NCBI GenBank assembly: GCA_015060225.1
Contig: SUYX01000012.1
Span: 1 to 56,756, forward strand
DNA length: 56,756 nt
Source of the DNA: Bacteroidales bacterium
GTDB lineage: Bacteria > Bacteroidota > Bacteroidia > Bacteroidales > UBA932
Direction of reading: 5' to 3'
Below are positions 8,222-17,192 of the stretch, piece after piece. Each line of letters opens with the position of its first letter. Positions within the stretch are counted from its first letter, which is position 1. The notes below the pieces were generated by a model. That model was not told the origin of the DNA. It worked only from the letters and a program-made list of their open reading frames with translations, and did not search any database. The position numbers were made by a program, and so were the translations under genes.

Positions 8222-10690
8222 ATGCAAGTATTGAAATTCGGCGGCAGTTCAGTTGCCAACGCTACAAATATGAACAAGGTAATTGCCATTGTAAGAAAGG
8301 CTATTGCCAATGACCGCACTGTTGTTGTAGCATCTGCAATAAGCGGTGCCACAGACGCCCTGCTCCTTATAGGCAAAACAGCAAAAGCAGGTGATGAAAA
8401 CTATCTGAATCTCATTGACACACTACAGCAGAAGCACACTGCAATTATTGAGGAGCTTATTCCAGCTGAGGAATCGGAGGTAATAAAGATAAAATGCAAC
8501 GCCCTGTTCAACCAGTTGAGGGAGATTTGCAAAGGTGTATATCTTTTAAAAGAACTTACTGAGCTCAGCCAGGACCACCTTGTAAGTTTTGGTGAGATGC
8601 TCTCTACAAACATCATAAGCGCAAAGCTCAAATCGCTGAACATCAGCCACCAGTGGAAAGACTCCAGAGATCTTATAAAGACAGAGGCCCAGGCAGGAAA
8701 GAATGTGGTAATAGACAACCTTACCACCAACAACATATGGGAATACTTCAACAATGACCAGCACAAACTCTACATAATGCCAGGGTTCATTGCCTCTGAT
8801 ATGGCAGGACGCACCACTACACTCGGGCGCGGAGGTTCAGACTATACCGCATCCATAATTGCTGTGGGGACCCAGGCCAGAAGGCTTGAGATATGGACAG
8901 ATGTGTGTGGAATGATGACAGCAGACCCACGCATTGTCCCCGATGCCCATCCAATTAGGAACATCTCATACAAGGAGGCGCTGGAGCTCTCACACTTTGG
9001 GGCAAAAGTGGTTTACCCGCCTACAATCCAGCCGGTTGTAAAACAGGGTATCCCAATCTATGTAAAGAACACCTTTGCTCCCGACGACTTCGGCACCCTT
9101 ATTGAGCGCAATCCGCCTCAGGGCCAGGAAAAGATAAGGGGAATTTCAAGTTCCAACAAGATTGCCCTCCTCTCAATGGAAGGGAGCGGCATGGTAGGCA
9201 TACCGGGCTATTCGAGCAAACTGTTTGATGTATTGAGCAAGAACAATGTGAACATCATACTCATTACCCAGGCCTCATCTGTACACACCATGTGCATAGC
9301 CATTGCCGAAGATGATGCAGACAAAGCCAAAAAAGCGGCAGATGAGCTTTTCGCCTACGAAATCTCTCTTGGCAAAGTAGATCCGCTCAGAGTTGAGAAA
9401 GGGTTCTCAATCATTTCACTTGTAGGTGATGATATGAAGAACCAGAGCGGTGCCAGCGGAAAAATGTTTGAGGCACTTGGCAGGGAGGGGATAAACATCC
9501 GCGCCATTGCCCAGGGTTCTTCAGAGAAAAATGTCTCTGCCGTTCTGCATACAGAGGATGTGAATGATGCTATCAGAGCAATTCACACAGAGTTCTTCTC
9601 AAACTCGGCCAACCGGGTGAACCTCTTCATTGCAGGATACGGTACAGTATCAAAGGCCCTTGTTTCAATAATCTTTGCACAGCGCAAATCAATTGAGGCA
9701 AGATTGGGTAAGGAGATTGTAATTTGCGGCCTGTGCAACAGCCGCAACTATCTGCTCAACAGAAACGGTATAGAGGAGAACTTCAACCTGCAGGAGGGAG
9801 AGAAGAATACAGACAACAGATACATTTCTGAAATATGCAAGCTCAAACTGAGCAACTCAATATTTGTAGACTGTACTGCAAACAGGAACATTGCATCGCT
9901 GTATGTAGACATGTTCAGAAACAAGTTCTCTGTTGTAACCTGCAACAAGATTGCAAACTCCCTTTCATACGAATCATACAGGGAACTCTTTGCCACAGCA
10001 AGGCTTGAGAAAGTACAGTATAAATACGAAACTACCGTTTGTGCAGCCCTCCCTGTCCTTGAGACAATCCTCCAGCTTGTAAACTGCGGTGATACAATTT
10101 ACAGGATAGAGGGGATATTGTCGGGAACATTAAACTTCCTGTTCAGCAACTACAATGGGGAGACACCTTTTGCAACTTTGGTAAAAGAGGCGGCAGAAAA
10201 GGGATATGCAGAACCGGATCCAAGATTGGACCTTGCCGGAACAGATGTTTTTCGCAAATTCCTAATCTCTTCCCGACAAGGTGGATTTCCTATTGAGAGC
10301 AGTGATGTGGATTTCCAGGGATTTATCCCGGAAGAGATTATGTGCAAGGAGCAGACTGATTTCCCTGCATACGCAGAGGAGTTCTACGCAAAACTGCTGG
10401 CATACGAACCGCAGCTCAAAGAACAATACACCAAGGCTGCAGCCAAAGGGGAAAAATTGAGGTTCATTGCCTCACTTGATGCAAAGGAGTGCAACGGAAA
10501 CGGCAAGCCAAAATGTACCATTTCTCTCAAGAGCATAGGCGCAGAGCATCCTTTCTACACCCTTGAGGGGACAGACAATGCAGTAATAATTGAGTCTGAC
10601 TACTACCCTAACGCCATTGTCATAAAAGGGGCAGGGGCAGGGGCAAGACAGACTGCCGGAGGAGTTTTGAATGACATTTTAAGTTTATAA
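8222..10690 (+). CDS. thrA: Bifunctional aspartokinase / homoserine dehydrogenase
   Basis: An 822-residue fusion. The N-terminal aspartokinase domain begins with LKFGGSSVAN at residues 4-13 and continues to about 290, including the GRGGSDYTAS substrate loop near 200. Two ACT domains follow (about 310-460), where threonine or a related amino acid usually binds. The C-terminal homoserine dehydrogenase domain runs from about 470, with its NAD(P)-binding strand IAGYGTVSKAL and the catalytic region GILSGTLNFLF near 640. It catalyses the first and third steps of the aspartate family pathway. Here it sits with metX, metY and asd rather than with thrB and thrC, so the operon looks tuned for methionine supply. 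Confidence 0.95.
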   Translation: MQVLKFGGSSVANATNMNKVIAIVRKAIANDRTVVVASAISGATDALLLIGKTAKAGDENYLNLIDTLQQKHTAIIEELIPAEESEVIKIKCNALFNQLREICKGVYLLKELTELSQDHLVSFGEMLSTNIISAKLKSLNISHQWKDSRDLIKTEAQAGKNVVIDNLTTNNIWEYFNNDQHKLYIMPGFIASDMAGRTTTLGRGGSDYTASIIAVGTQARRLEIWTDVCGMMTADPRIVPDAHPIRNISYKEALELSHFGAKVVYPPTIQPVVKQGIPIYVKNTFAPDDFGTLIERNPPQGQEKIRGISSSNKIALLSMEGSGMVGIPGYSSKLFDVLSKNNVNIILITQASSVHTMCIAIAEDDADKAKKAADELFAYEISLGKVDPLRVEKGFSIISLVGDDMKNQSGASGKMFEALGREGINIRAIAQGSSEKNVSAVLHTEDVNDAIRAIHTEFFSNSANRVNLFIAGYGTVSKALVSIIFAQRKSIEARLGKEIVICGLCNSRNYLLNRNGIEENFNLQEGEKNTDNRYISEICKLKLSNSIFVDCTANRNIASLYVDMFRNKFSVVTCNKIANSLSYESYRELFATARLEKVQYKYETTVCAALPVLETILQLVNCGDTIYRIEGILSGTLNFLFSNYNGETPFATLVKEAAEKGYAEPDPRLDLAGTDVFRKFLISSRQGGFPIESSDVDFQGFIPEEIMCKEQTDFPAYAEEFYAKLLAYEPQLKEQYTKAAAKGEKLRFIASLDAKECNGNGKPKCTISLKSIGAEHPFYTLEGTDNAVIIESDYYPNAIVIKGAGAGARQTAGGVLNDILSL

Positions 10691-10702
10691 CACAGTATAA
10701 AG

Positions 10703-11737
10703 ATGAAGATAGCAGTAGTTGGAGCAACCGGACTGGTTGGAAGAAACATGTTGAGGGTCCTTCAGGAGAGGAATTTCCCTGTTACAGAACTTATCCCCGT
10801 AGCATCTGAGAAATCGTCGGGAAGCAAGATAGAATTCAACGGAAAAGAATATACAGTGTGCACCCCTGCCCAGGCAATAGAGAAGAGACCTGCAATTGCA
10901 TTGTTCTCTGCAGGGAGCGGTGTTTCCAAAGAGTGGGCACCGGAGTTTGCAAAGGCCGGATGCCGCGTAATTGACAACTCTGCCTGCTGGAGGATGGACC
11001 CTACCAAGAAACTTGTGATTCCTGAGATAAACGGGGATGTCCTTGAGAAGGATGACTTTATAATTGCAAACCCAAATTGCTCTACAATACAGATGCTTAT
11101 TGCAGTTGCAGATCTCCACAAGAGATTCCGGATAAAGAGGATTGTGGTTTCCACATACCAGTGCATTACCGGCACCGGCAAGAAGGCTGTTGACCAGATG
11201 ACTGCTGAGAGGGAAGGGAAAGAATCTCCTGTTCAGGCATACCCATACAGGATAGACCTCAATCTCCTCCCGCATATTGATGTTTTCCTTGAGAACGGAT
11301 ACACCAAAGAGGAGATGAAAATGGTGAATGAAACCCACAAGATAATGAGGGATGAGAGCATCAGGGTATCCCCTACTGCAATAAGGGTTCCGGTACTTGG
11401 AGGTCATGCAGAATCCATAAACCTTGAGTTTGCCAAGCCATTTGAGATGAAGGAGATTTTTGAGACCTTGCGAGGTACAGCCGGCGTTGTGGTACAGGAT
11501 GCGGTGGCTATGGAAAACGGGGCGCAACCAAGCGCAATAGGCTCTATGGAAAACCTCCCTTACCCTATGCCTCTTTTCACAAAAGACAAGGATGAGGTAT
11601 TTGTGGGAAGAATCAGGCGCGACCCATCATTGGAAAATGGCATAAATCTCTGGTGTGTTGCCGATAATCTGAGGAAAGGGGCAGCCACTAACGCAGTGCA
11701 GATTGCAGAATTATTGATAAAGAAGGGGTTGGTTTAA
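10703..11737 (+). CDS. asd: Aspartate-semialdehyde dehydrogenase
   Basis: A 344-residue NADP-dependent enzyme that reduces aspartyl phosphate to the semialdehyde, the step between the two activities of the upstream thrA product. The N-terminal Rossmann motif is VVGATGLVGRNML (residues 5-17). The catalytic cysteine is Cys126 in ANPNCSTIQ; the catalytic histidine lies in PVLGGHAES. It starts 12 bp after thrA and is last in the operon. The terminator's 5' arm overlaps the final codons, a compact arrangement. Confidence 0.95.
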   Translation: MKIAVVGATGLVGRNMLRVLQERNFPVTELIPVASEKSSGSKIEFNGKEYTVCTPAQAIEKRPAIALFSAGSGVSKEWAPEFAKAGCRVIDNSACWRMDPTKKLVIPEINGDVLEKDDFIIANPNCSTIQMLIAVADLHKRFRIKRIVVSTYQCITGTGKKAVDQMTAEREGKESPVQAYPYRIDLNLLPHIDVFLENGYTKEEMKMVNETHKIMRDESIRVSPTAIRVPVLGGHAESINLEFAKPFEMKEIFETLRGTAGVVVQDAVAMENGAQPSAIGSMENLPYPMPLFTKDKDEVFVGRIRRDPSLENGINLWCVADNLRKGAATNAVQIAELLIKKGLV

Positions 11738-11748
11738 CCCCTTTTTTT
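11723..11748 (+). terminator. Intrinsic terminator of the met operon
   Basis: AAGGGGTT (11723-11730) pairs with AACCCCTT (11736-11743) and a run of T residues follows. The 5' arm and the stop codon of asd overlap. Confidence 0.9.
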
Positions 11749-11751
11749 ATG

Positions 11752-11759
11752 TACTTTTG
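11752..11759 (+). promoter_or_regulatory. -7 box for parE
   Basis: TACTTTTG matches TAnnTTTG; TTGG lies 19 bp upstream at 11729-11732. It is 28 bp before the parE ATG and directly follows the met operon terminator. Confidence 0.6.
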
Positions 11760-11787
11760 CATATTTAGTGTTAATGTGCCGTAAAAG

Positions 11788-13674
11788 ATGAGTGACCAGA
11801 CCGAAAACCATATAAAGTTCTCAGACTATACAGAGGACGATTTTGAAACCCTGAGTTGGAACGAACATATCCGCAGGAGATCCGGAATGTACATTGGCAA
11901 GTTGGGAGACGGCTCTTCTCCCGATGATGGCCTGTATGTACTTTTCAAGGAGATAGTGGACAATGCAATTGACGAGTTCATAATGGGACACGGCAAAAGC
12001 ATAAAGATGACCATCGGAGAGGACAATATGGTTACGGTAAGGGATTTCGGACGCGGAATTCCTTTGGGGAAGCTTATTGATGCAGTAAGCAAGATGAATA
12101 CCGGAGCCAAATATGGCAGCAGCGCATTCTCAAAATCTGTAGGATTGAACGGTGTAGGTACCAAAGCGGTAAACGCCACCTCATCCTATTTCTATATACA
12201 GTCTTTCAGGGACGGGGAGAGTGCATGGGCACAGTTCTCAAAGGGAAACCTCGTGGATTCCGGCAACTGCACCACAACAGAAAAGGACGGCACCTTTGTA
12301 AAATACATTGCAGACACAGAACTGTACGGCAACTATAAATACAACTTTGAGTTCATTGAGACAATGCTCAAGAACTACTCTTACCTAAATATGGGGCTTT
12401 CGCTCAATTTCAACGGTACAGAGTACAAATCAAAGAACGGCCTTCTGGATCTTATCAACGATTCCCTCTCTGAGACGCCCCTCTATGAGCCTATCCACCT
12501 TAAAGGTAAGGATATTGAAATTACAGTCACCCACGGCACAGAGAATGGGGAGAATATAAGTTCATTTGTAAACGGACAGAATACAATACACGGAGGAACC
12601 CATCTTTCCGCATTCAGGGAGGGGGTTGCAAAAGTTATAAAGGATTTCTTCAAGAAAGATTTTGACCCTAAAGATGTAAGACAATCGATAGTAGGGGCAA
12701 TAAGCATAAAGGTTGTAGAGCCTAACTTTTCAAATCAGACAAAAACTTATCTGAGTTCAAAGGAGGTTGAACCGGGTGGCCAGAGCATAAGGAACTTCAT
12801 TGTTGAATTCCTCGCTTCTGAACTGGACAACTACCTTCACAAAAATCCTTCACAGGCAGATGCCATCCTAAAGAAAGTACTTGCAAACGAAAAAGAGAGG
12901 AAGGCAATATCGGGAATACAGAAACTTGCCAGGGAGAGGGCAAAAAAAGCCAGTCTCAACAACAAGAAACTCAGGGACTGCCGCATACACTACGGTGACA
13001 AGGACCCTAAGAACCAGGATACAATGCTCTTCATTACCGAGGGTGACTCTGCCAGCGGCTCAATTACAAAAAGCCGTGATGTAAACACCCAGGCAGTATT
13101 CTCTCTAAGGGGAAAACCTTTCAACTGCTACGACTGCACAAAAGAGATTGTGTATAAGAACGAGGAGTTCAATCTTCTGCAGGCTGCCCTCAATATTGAG
13201 GATGACCTGGAAAACCTCAGGTACAATAAGGTTATTGTTGCAACCGATGCCGATGTTGACGGCATGCATATCCGTCTGCTGTTGCTCACATTCTTCCTGC
13301 AGTTCTTCCCTGACCTTATAAGAAAAGGGCATCTCTACATTCTCCAGACACCACTTTTCCGTGTAAGGAAAAAGAACGAGACATATTACTGCTACACCTC
13401 CGAGGAGAAGGAAAAAGCAATAAAGAAACTTGGCAAGAACCCTGAGATCACCCGATTCAAAGGTTTGGGAGAGATTTCTCCCGACGAGTTCAGAGGATTC
13501 ATTGGAGAGAGCATAAGGCTCGACAAAGTAAGGCTGAGCAAAGACGACAACATTCACGAACTGCTTGAGTTCTACATGGGCAAGAACACCATGGAGAGGC
13601 AGAACTTCATAAAGGGGAACTTGAGGTCTGACCTTATCCTTGAGGAACTTGCCGAGAAATCCAATGTATATTAG
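11788..13674 (+). CDS. parE: Type IIA topoisomerase subunit B, ParE type
   Basis: A 628-residue GHKL-ATPase subunit of topoisomerase IV. The ATP-binding Bergerat fold has [10 protein letters not shown] near residue 51, DFGRGIPLG near 87 and [12 protein letters not shown] near 120. A transducer domain follows, then the TOPRIM domain with [10 protein letters not shown] and the metal-binding [14 protein letters not shown]. The [13 protein letters not shown] motif lies near the C-terminus. The length and absence of a large C-terminal insert fit Bacteroidota ParE better than GyrB. parC is not in the window. It is followed 15 bp later by an acyltransferase gene on the same strand, probably cotranscribed. 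Confidence 0.9.
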   Translation: MSDQTENHIKFSDYTEDDFETLSWNEHIRRRSGMYIGKLGDGSSPDDGLYVLFKEIVDNAIDEFIMGHGKSIKMTIGEDNMVTVRDFGRGIPLGKLIDAVSKMNTGAKYGSSAFSKSVGLNGVGTKAVNATSSYFYIQSFRDGESAWAQFSKGNLVDSGNCTTTEKDGTFVKYIADTELYGNYKYNFEFIETMLKNYSYLNMGLSLNFNGTEYKSKNGLLDLINDSLSETPLYEPIHLKGKDIEITVTHGTENGENISSFVNGQNTIHGGTHLSAFREGVAKVIKDFFKKDFDPKDVRQSIVGAISIKVVEPNFSNQTKTYLSSKEVEPGGQSIRNFIVEFLASELDNYLHKNPSQADAILKKVLANEKERKAISGIQKLARERAKKASLNNKKLRDCRIHYGDKDPKNQDTMLFITEGDSASGSITKSRDVNTQAVFSLRGKPFNCYDCTKEIVYKNEEFNLLQAALNIEDDLENLRYNKVIVATDADVDGMHIRLLLLTFFLQFFPDLIRKGHLYILQTPLFRVRKKNETYYCYTSEEKEKAIKKLGKNPEITRFKGLGEISPDEFRGFIGESIRLDKVRLSKDDNIHELLEFYMGKNTMERQNFIKGNLRSDLILEELAEKSNVY

Positions 13675-13689
13675 AAACATTTTACAGTT

Positions 13690-14253
13690 ATGAGAAAGTA
13701 TATCTGCAAATTCTTCATGTGGGCACTGGGCTGGAAAGCCATAGAACCCCCAATTCCAGGCCCTAAAGGGATAATTCTGGGAGTACCGCATACCTCTGCC
13801 TGGGATTTTCTTATCTCATATTTCTACTACTACTCAGTAGGCGGCAAAGCATTCGTAATGATAAAGAAGGAATTCTTTTGGGGTCCTTTGGGCCCAATCA
13901 TGCGCTGGATGGGAGGAGTTCCTGTTGACCGATCAAAAGGGGCCACTGTTGCCAAACAGATGATAGATGCAATGAATAAGGCAGAGTACATGCACCTTGC
14001 AATTGCACCGGAGGGGACCCGCAAACGTACAGACAACTGGAAAAGCGGTTTCCACACTATTGCCAGAGCCTGCAATGTCCCTGTTTATCTAGGCTACTTC
14101 GACTGGAAGACAAAGACAGTTGGAAGAGGCATTGAATTCAAACTTACAGATGATGTAAAGGGAGACCTCAAAAGAATAAGACAATACTATAAAGATAAGG
14201 GTGTAGTAGGAAAGCATCCGGAACTTTTCTCTACAGGAAAAGATTTGGAATAA
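13690..14253 (+). CDS. PlsC-like lysophospholipid acyltransferase family protein
   Basis: A 187-residue acyltransferase of the 1-acyl-glycerol-3-phosphate acyltransferase superfamily, expected at the inner face of the membrane. The catalytic HxxxxD is His34-Asp39 (VPHTSAWDF); the substrate-binding motifs GGVPVDRSKG (about residue 77) and IAPEGTRKR (about 109) follow. It is shorter than canonical PlsC (about 240 aa), so the exact acceptor is unclear. It lies between parE and an acyl-CoA ligase gene; pairing with the latter suggests a role in using or remodelling acyl chains. Confidence 0.85.
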   Translation: MRKYICKFFMWALGWKAIEPPIPGPKGIILGVPHTSAWDFLISYFYYYSVGGKAFVMIKKEFFWGPLGPIMRWMGGVPVDRSKGATVAKQMIDAMNKAEYMHLAIAPEGTRKRTDNWKSGFHTIARACNVPVYLGYFDWKTKTVGRGIEFKLTDDVKGDLKRIRQYYKDKGVVGKHPELFSTGKDLE

Positions 14254-14300
14254 TTTTTGTATAATTACACACCCGAATACTAAACCAACAACAATACAAT

Positions 14301-16175
14301 ATGAATTTTAAAACATTAAAAGAGTTACTTCATTGTAGCACAGAGGCTTTTGCAAACAACAAGTTCCTATGCTTCATTGGTGGCGATTTTTACACTTTTA
14401 AACAGTTCGGCGAAAAGGTAAAGGCTATAGCTGCCTTGGTACATAAAAACGGTGCCAAACAGGGAGACCGTGTGGGAATCCTCTGCCAGAGCATGCCGAA
14501 CTGGGGTGTAGCTTTCATGTCCGTTTCTGCATATGACAAAATAGCTGTTCCCATGTTGCCTGATTTCTCAGTGGACGAGATAAACAATATCATTGACCAT
14601 TCCGAGTGCAAAGGTATATTTGTATCAAAGAGGCTTGCCCACAAACTTACAGAAGAGATGCAGGCAAAACTCGATTTTATTATTGAAGTTGATACATTCA
14701 AAGTGCTCAAGGGTGCAGAATGCTCTGAGACAGTAAATGAGGAGGTTGAGAAGATGGGCTCAAAAGAGGAGGACCTTGCTACAATCATATATACATCGGG
14801 AACAACAGGAAACTCAAAAGGTGTAATGCTTACACACGGCAATCTGTGTTCTCACGTAAAGATTGCCAACAAGATGAGGCCTTCTTACGAGTGGGATGTC
14901 TGGTTGTCGGTACTTCCATTGTCACACACACTGGAGTTCAGCCTTTCATTCCTGCTCCCTATGCTTGCAGGAGCTTCTGTATATTATCTTGAGAAGCCAC
15001 CGGTACCAAAATTGCTTATGCAGGCGTTCAAACAGGTAAGGCCAACTACAATGCTTACTGTGCCAATGATCATTGAAAAGATATACAAGAATGCTGTTCT
15101 TCCAAAAATAAACGGCAATCCAATTATGGCAAAGATGTACAAATCTGCCATTGGAAGAAAACTTATAAACAAAGTTGTCGGGAAGACTCTTAGAGATACT
15201 TTTGGTGGTAGGATGAGATTCTACGGTATTGGAGGTGCAAAACTGGATGGTACAGTTGAGAGATTCCTCCTTGAGGCAAACTTCCCATATGCAATAGGAT
15301 ACGGCCTTACAGAGTGCTCTCCACTTCTTGCCGGAGCAACCCCTGATCTTGTAAAATGGCAGACTACAGGCCCTGCAGTACCAGGTGTACAACTGAGAAT
15401 CAACAATCCTGATCCTGTAACCGGAGAAGGTGAAATAGTTGCAAAAGGTCCTAACATCATGCCAGGATACTACAAGAACCCTGAGGCCACAAAAGATGCC
15501 TTTACAGAAGACGGATGGTTCAGAACTAAAGACCTCGGTTATATAGATGAAAAAGGATGGCTTTCAATCAGAGGCCGTCTGAACAGCATGATTGTAGGCC
15601 CAAGCGGTGAGAATATTTACCCGGAGGAGATTGAGACAGTTATCAACACCCACGGCTGCGTAGCAGAATCTGTGGTTATAATGAAAAAAGGTGCCCTTGT
15701 TGCCAAAGTATGTATCCACCCCGACATGATAGAGGCAATAAGCAAAATAAAAGATGAGGCACTTGCCGCATACAACGAGAAGAAACTCCAGTTGATTGAA
15801 GCATACGAGGCCAAAAAGGCTGAGTGGCTGAAGGAGTATGAGGAGAAAAAGGCTGTATGGGCCAAAGAATATCAGGACAAGAAAGCTGAGTATGAAGCTA
15901 AAATTGAGGAGTGGAAGAGAGAATACGACCAGATGAGGCGTGAAATGTACAAGAGCTACACCGCCAAAAGGGAGGAGGCCGCCGCTGCATATCTTTCCAA
16001 GAAGGAGGAGGCCAAAAAAGCTCTTGACAGCAAGATGAAGGAGTGGGAGAAGGATATCCAGAAATATGTGAACGACAAGGTGAACAAATTTTCAAAAATC
16101 TCCCATGTTGAGCTCCGCACAGAAGCTTTTGAGAAAACAGCCACCCAGAAGATCAAACGTTATCTGTACGCATAA
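14301..16175 (+). CDS. Long-chain acyl-CoA ligase with hendecad-repeat insert
   Basis: A 624-residue AMP-forming ligase activating fatty acids. The phosphate loop is YTSGTTGNSKG (164-174), followed by GYGLTECSP (333-341) and the adenylate-binding GWFRTKDLGY (405-414). The C-terminal subdomain ends with the usual KTATQKIKRYLY containing the catalytic lysine. Between the two halves of that subdomain, about residues 480-588 form a long charged helix. It has seven 11-residue repeats, each starting with Tyr (YEAKKAEWLKE, YEEKKAVWAKE, YQDKKAEYEAK and so on), which is much longer than the short linker I expect in relatives. The insert could bind membranes or oligomerise; this is inference. It follows the PlsC-like gene by 47 bp. 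Confidence 0.9.
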   Translation: MNFKTLKELLHCSTEAFANNKFLCFIGGDFYTFKQFGEKVKAIAALVHKNGAKQGDRVGILCQSMPNWGVAFMSVSAYDKIAVPMLPDFSVDEINNIIDHSECKGIFVSKRLAHKLTEEMQAKLDFIIEVDTFKVLKGAECSETVNEEVEKMGSKEEDLATIIYTSGTTGNSKGVMLTHGNLCSHVKIANKMRPSYEWDVWLSVLPLSHTLEFSLSFLLPMLAGASVYYLEKPPVPKLLMQAFKQVRPTTMLTVPMIIEKIYKNAVLPKINGNPIMAKMYKSAIGRKLINKVVGKTLRDTFGGRMRFYGIGGAKLDGTVERFLLEANFPYAIGYGLTECSPLLAGATPDLVKWQTTGPAVPGVQLRINNPDPVTGEGEIVAKGPNIMPGYYKNPEATKDAFTEDGWFRTKDLGYIDEKGWLSIRGRLNSMIVGPSGENIYPEEIETVINTHGCVAESVVIMKKGALVAKVCIHPDMIEAISKIKDEALAAYNEKKLQLIEAYEAKKAEWLKEYEEKKAVWAKEYQDKKAEYEAKIEEWKREYDQMRREMYKSYTAKREEAAAAYLSKKEEAKKALDSKMKEWEKDIQKYVNDKVNKFSKISHVELRTEAFEKTATQKIKRYLYA

Positions 16176-16193
16176 ACATTTACAGCACTTTAT

Positions 16194-16226
16194 AGAGGGG
16201 AATCTTCACGGGTTTCCCTCTTTTTT
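16194..16226 (+). terminator. Intrinsic terminator of the acyl-CoA ligase gene
   Basis: AGAGGGGAA pairs with TTTCCCTCT across a short loop and six T residues follow. Confidence 0.85.
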
Positions 16227-16253
16227 GCATCAACAAATAACATTTGCCGGTTT

Positions 16254-16335
16254 GGGGAACAAATCCAGACCGAAATGTTCCACAAACGCACATAAATCAA
16301 TATTGGGGAACACTTTAGTGCATATTTGTTCCCCC
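16254..16335. repeat. Decayed pair of 51-bp repeat units
   Basis: GGGGAAC recurs at 16254 and 16305, 51 bp apart, and an inverted GTTCCCC closes the region. The first unit has GGAACA and TGTTCC arms, as in the units before dnaG and inside the helix-hairpin-helix gene. Identity with those units is low, so this is a degenerate member of the family. Confidence 0.5.
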
Positions 16336-16345
16336 ACATAATAAT

Positions 16346-17107
16346 CTTCAATTTAATTACCCATCTGCAAAATTTTCCACTGCAGGCGAATAAAGGTCAT
16401 GTTCCGCCTTCCACCTGGCTGGCAACCTGTTGCATCTGTACCTGGTTCAGGAACTCGACAACTGCGTTGCCTCAAACATGCCTGAACCGGCCGGCACATC
16501 TGCAATGGTTGCTTACGCCGTTCCAGGAGTCACATGACAGTTATTCTCTTCCGTTGCAAATTCTGCAAATTTATCATTTACGGAACATTACTATTGGTCT
16601 GTACATTCGGGGAGGGAACAAGTACCCTGAGTGATTTCCTGGATGAGGCGGTAAGAGAGGCTGGAAAAATCATCGTCTTGTGACGGCGACTGTCCGACGA
16701 CGTTAGACATCCTTGAGGATGGCTAAAAGGAGGAGTTCGCCGTCAAGATGATTTTTTCAGCCGAACAGCCTCAGACAGGCATGAACGAAGGTTCTTGTTC
16801 TATCTCCAGATATACTGCCAAGAGAATGCTTCATCCCAATAAAGTATTCGAACTGCAGCAAAATGATCATTTTTTGATGCAGTTCCCCTCTCGCACAATA
16901 TTTCTGCTGCAAAATCAGCCATTTTTGATGCAGTTGTGATAAATAGATGGAGAACTGCTGCGGAAATAGCATATTTTGATGCAGAAATGGTATTGTTACA
17001 AAATCATGTCTTGATTTTGTAGATAAACTGCATGCCAGAGGGACGGCGGAACATGACCTTTATTCGCCTGTAGTGGCAAAATCTGCAAATGGATGAATTA
17101 ATTGAAG
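16346..17107. repeat. Roughly 760-bp fold-back region with 67-bp inverted ends
   Basis: The ends 16346-16412 and 17041-17107 are inverted copies matching at 57 of 67 positions, with a perfect 26-bp core (16383-16408 and 17045-17070). Nearer the centre a second inverted pair (about 16660-16690 and 16732-16760, sharing GACGGCGA and AAAATCATC) encloses small hairpins. GGTTCAGG (16444) and CCTGAACC (16481) form another. No convincing ORF lies inside. It may be a decayed mobile element or a structured non-coding region. It occupies the gene-free stretch between the acyl-CoA ligase and mutB. Confidence 0.65.
16853..16984. repeat. Three 30-bp palindromic repeats (family CTGC...GATGCAG)
   Basis: Copies begin at 16853, 16914 and 16955. 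Each has the plan CTGCnGCAAAA, a 7-8 bp centre, then TTTTGATGCAG, so the ends are self-complementary. Start-to-start distances are 61 and 41 bp. Two more copies lie after recA at 50637-50717. Confidence 0.7.
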
Positions 17108-17138
17108 GAATTATTTGTCGGGAAGAGGAAATAAAATG

Positions 17139-17170
17139 AAAAGAGGACCACCGGAAGGGTGATCCTCTTT
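17139..17170 (-). terminator. Intrinsic terminator of mutAB
   Basis: Read on the minus strand, AAAGAGGATCACC pairs with GGTGGTCCTCTTT across a five-base loop, followed by a T-rich tract. It lies 23 bp after the mutB stop. Confidence 0.85.
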
Positions 17171-17192
17171 ATCGTGCAATCTGAATTTCAGA

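Noticed and set aside
10685-11527. Minus-strand open frame of 280 codons opposite asd
   Set aside because: Shadow of a conserved gene, without supporting context.
16105-17041. Small open frames in the region between the acyl-CoA ligase and mutB
   Set aside because: They cross inverted repeats and palindromes, have no homology by eye and look like chance.
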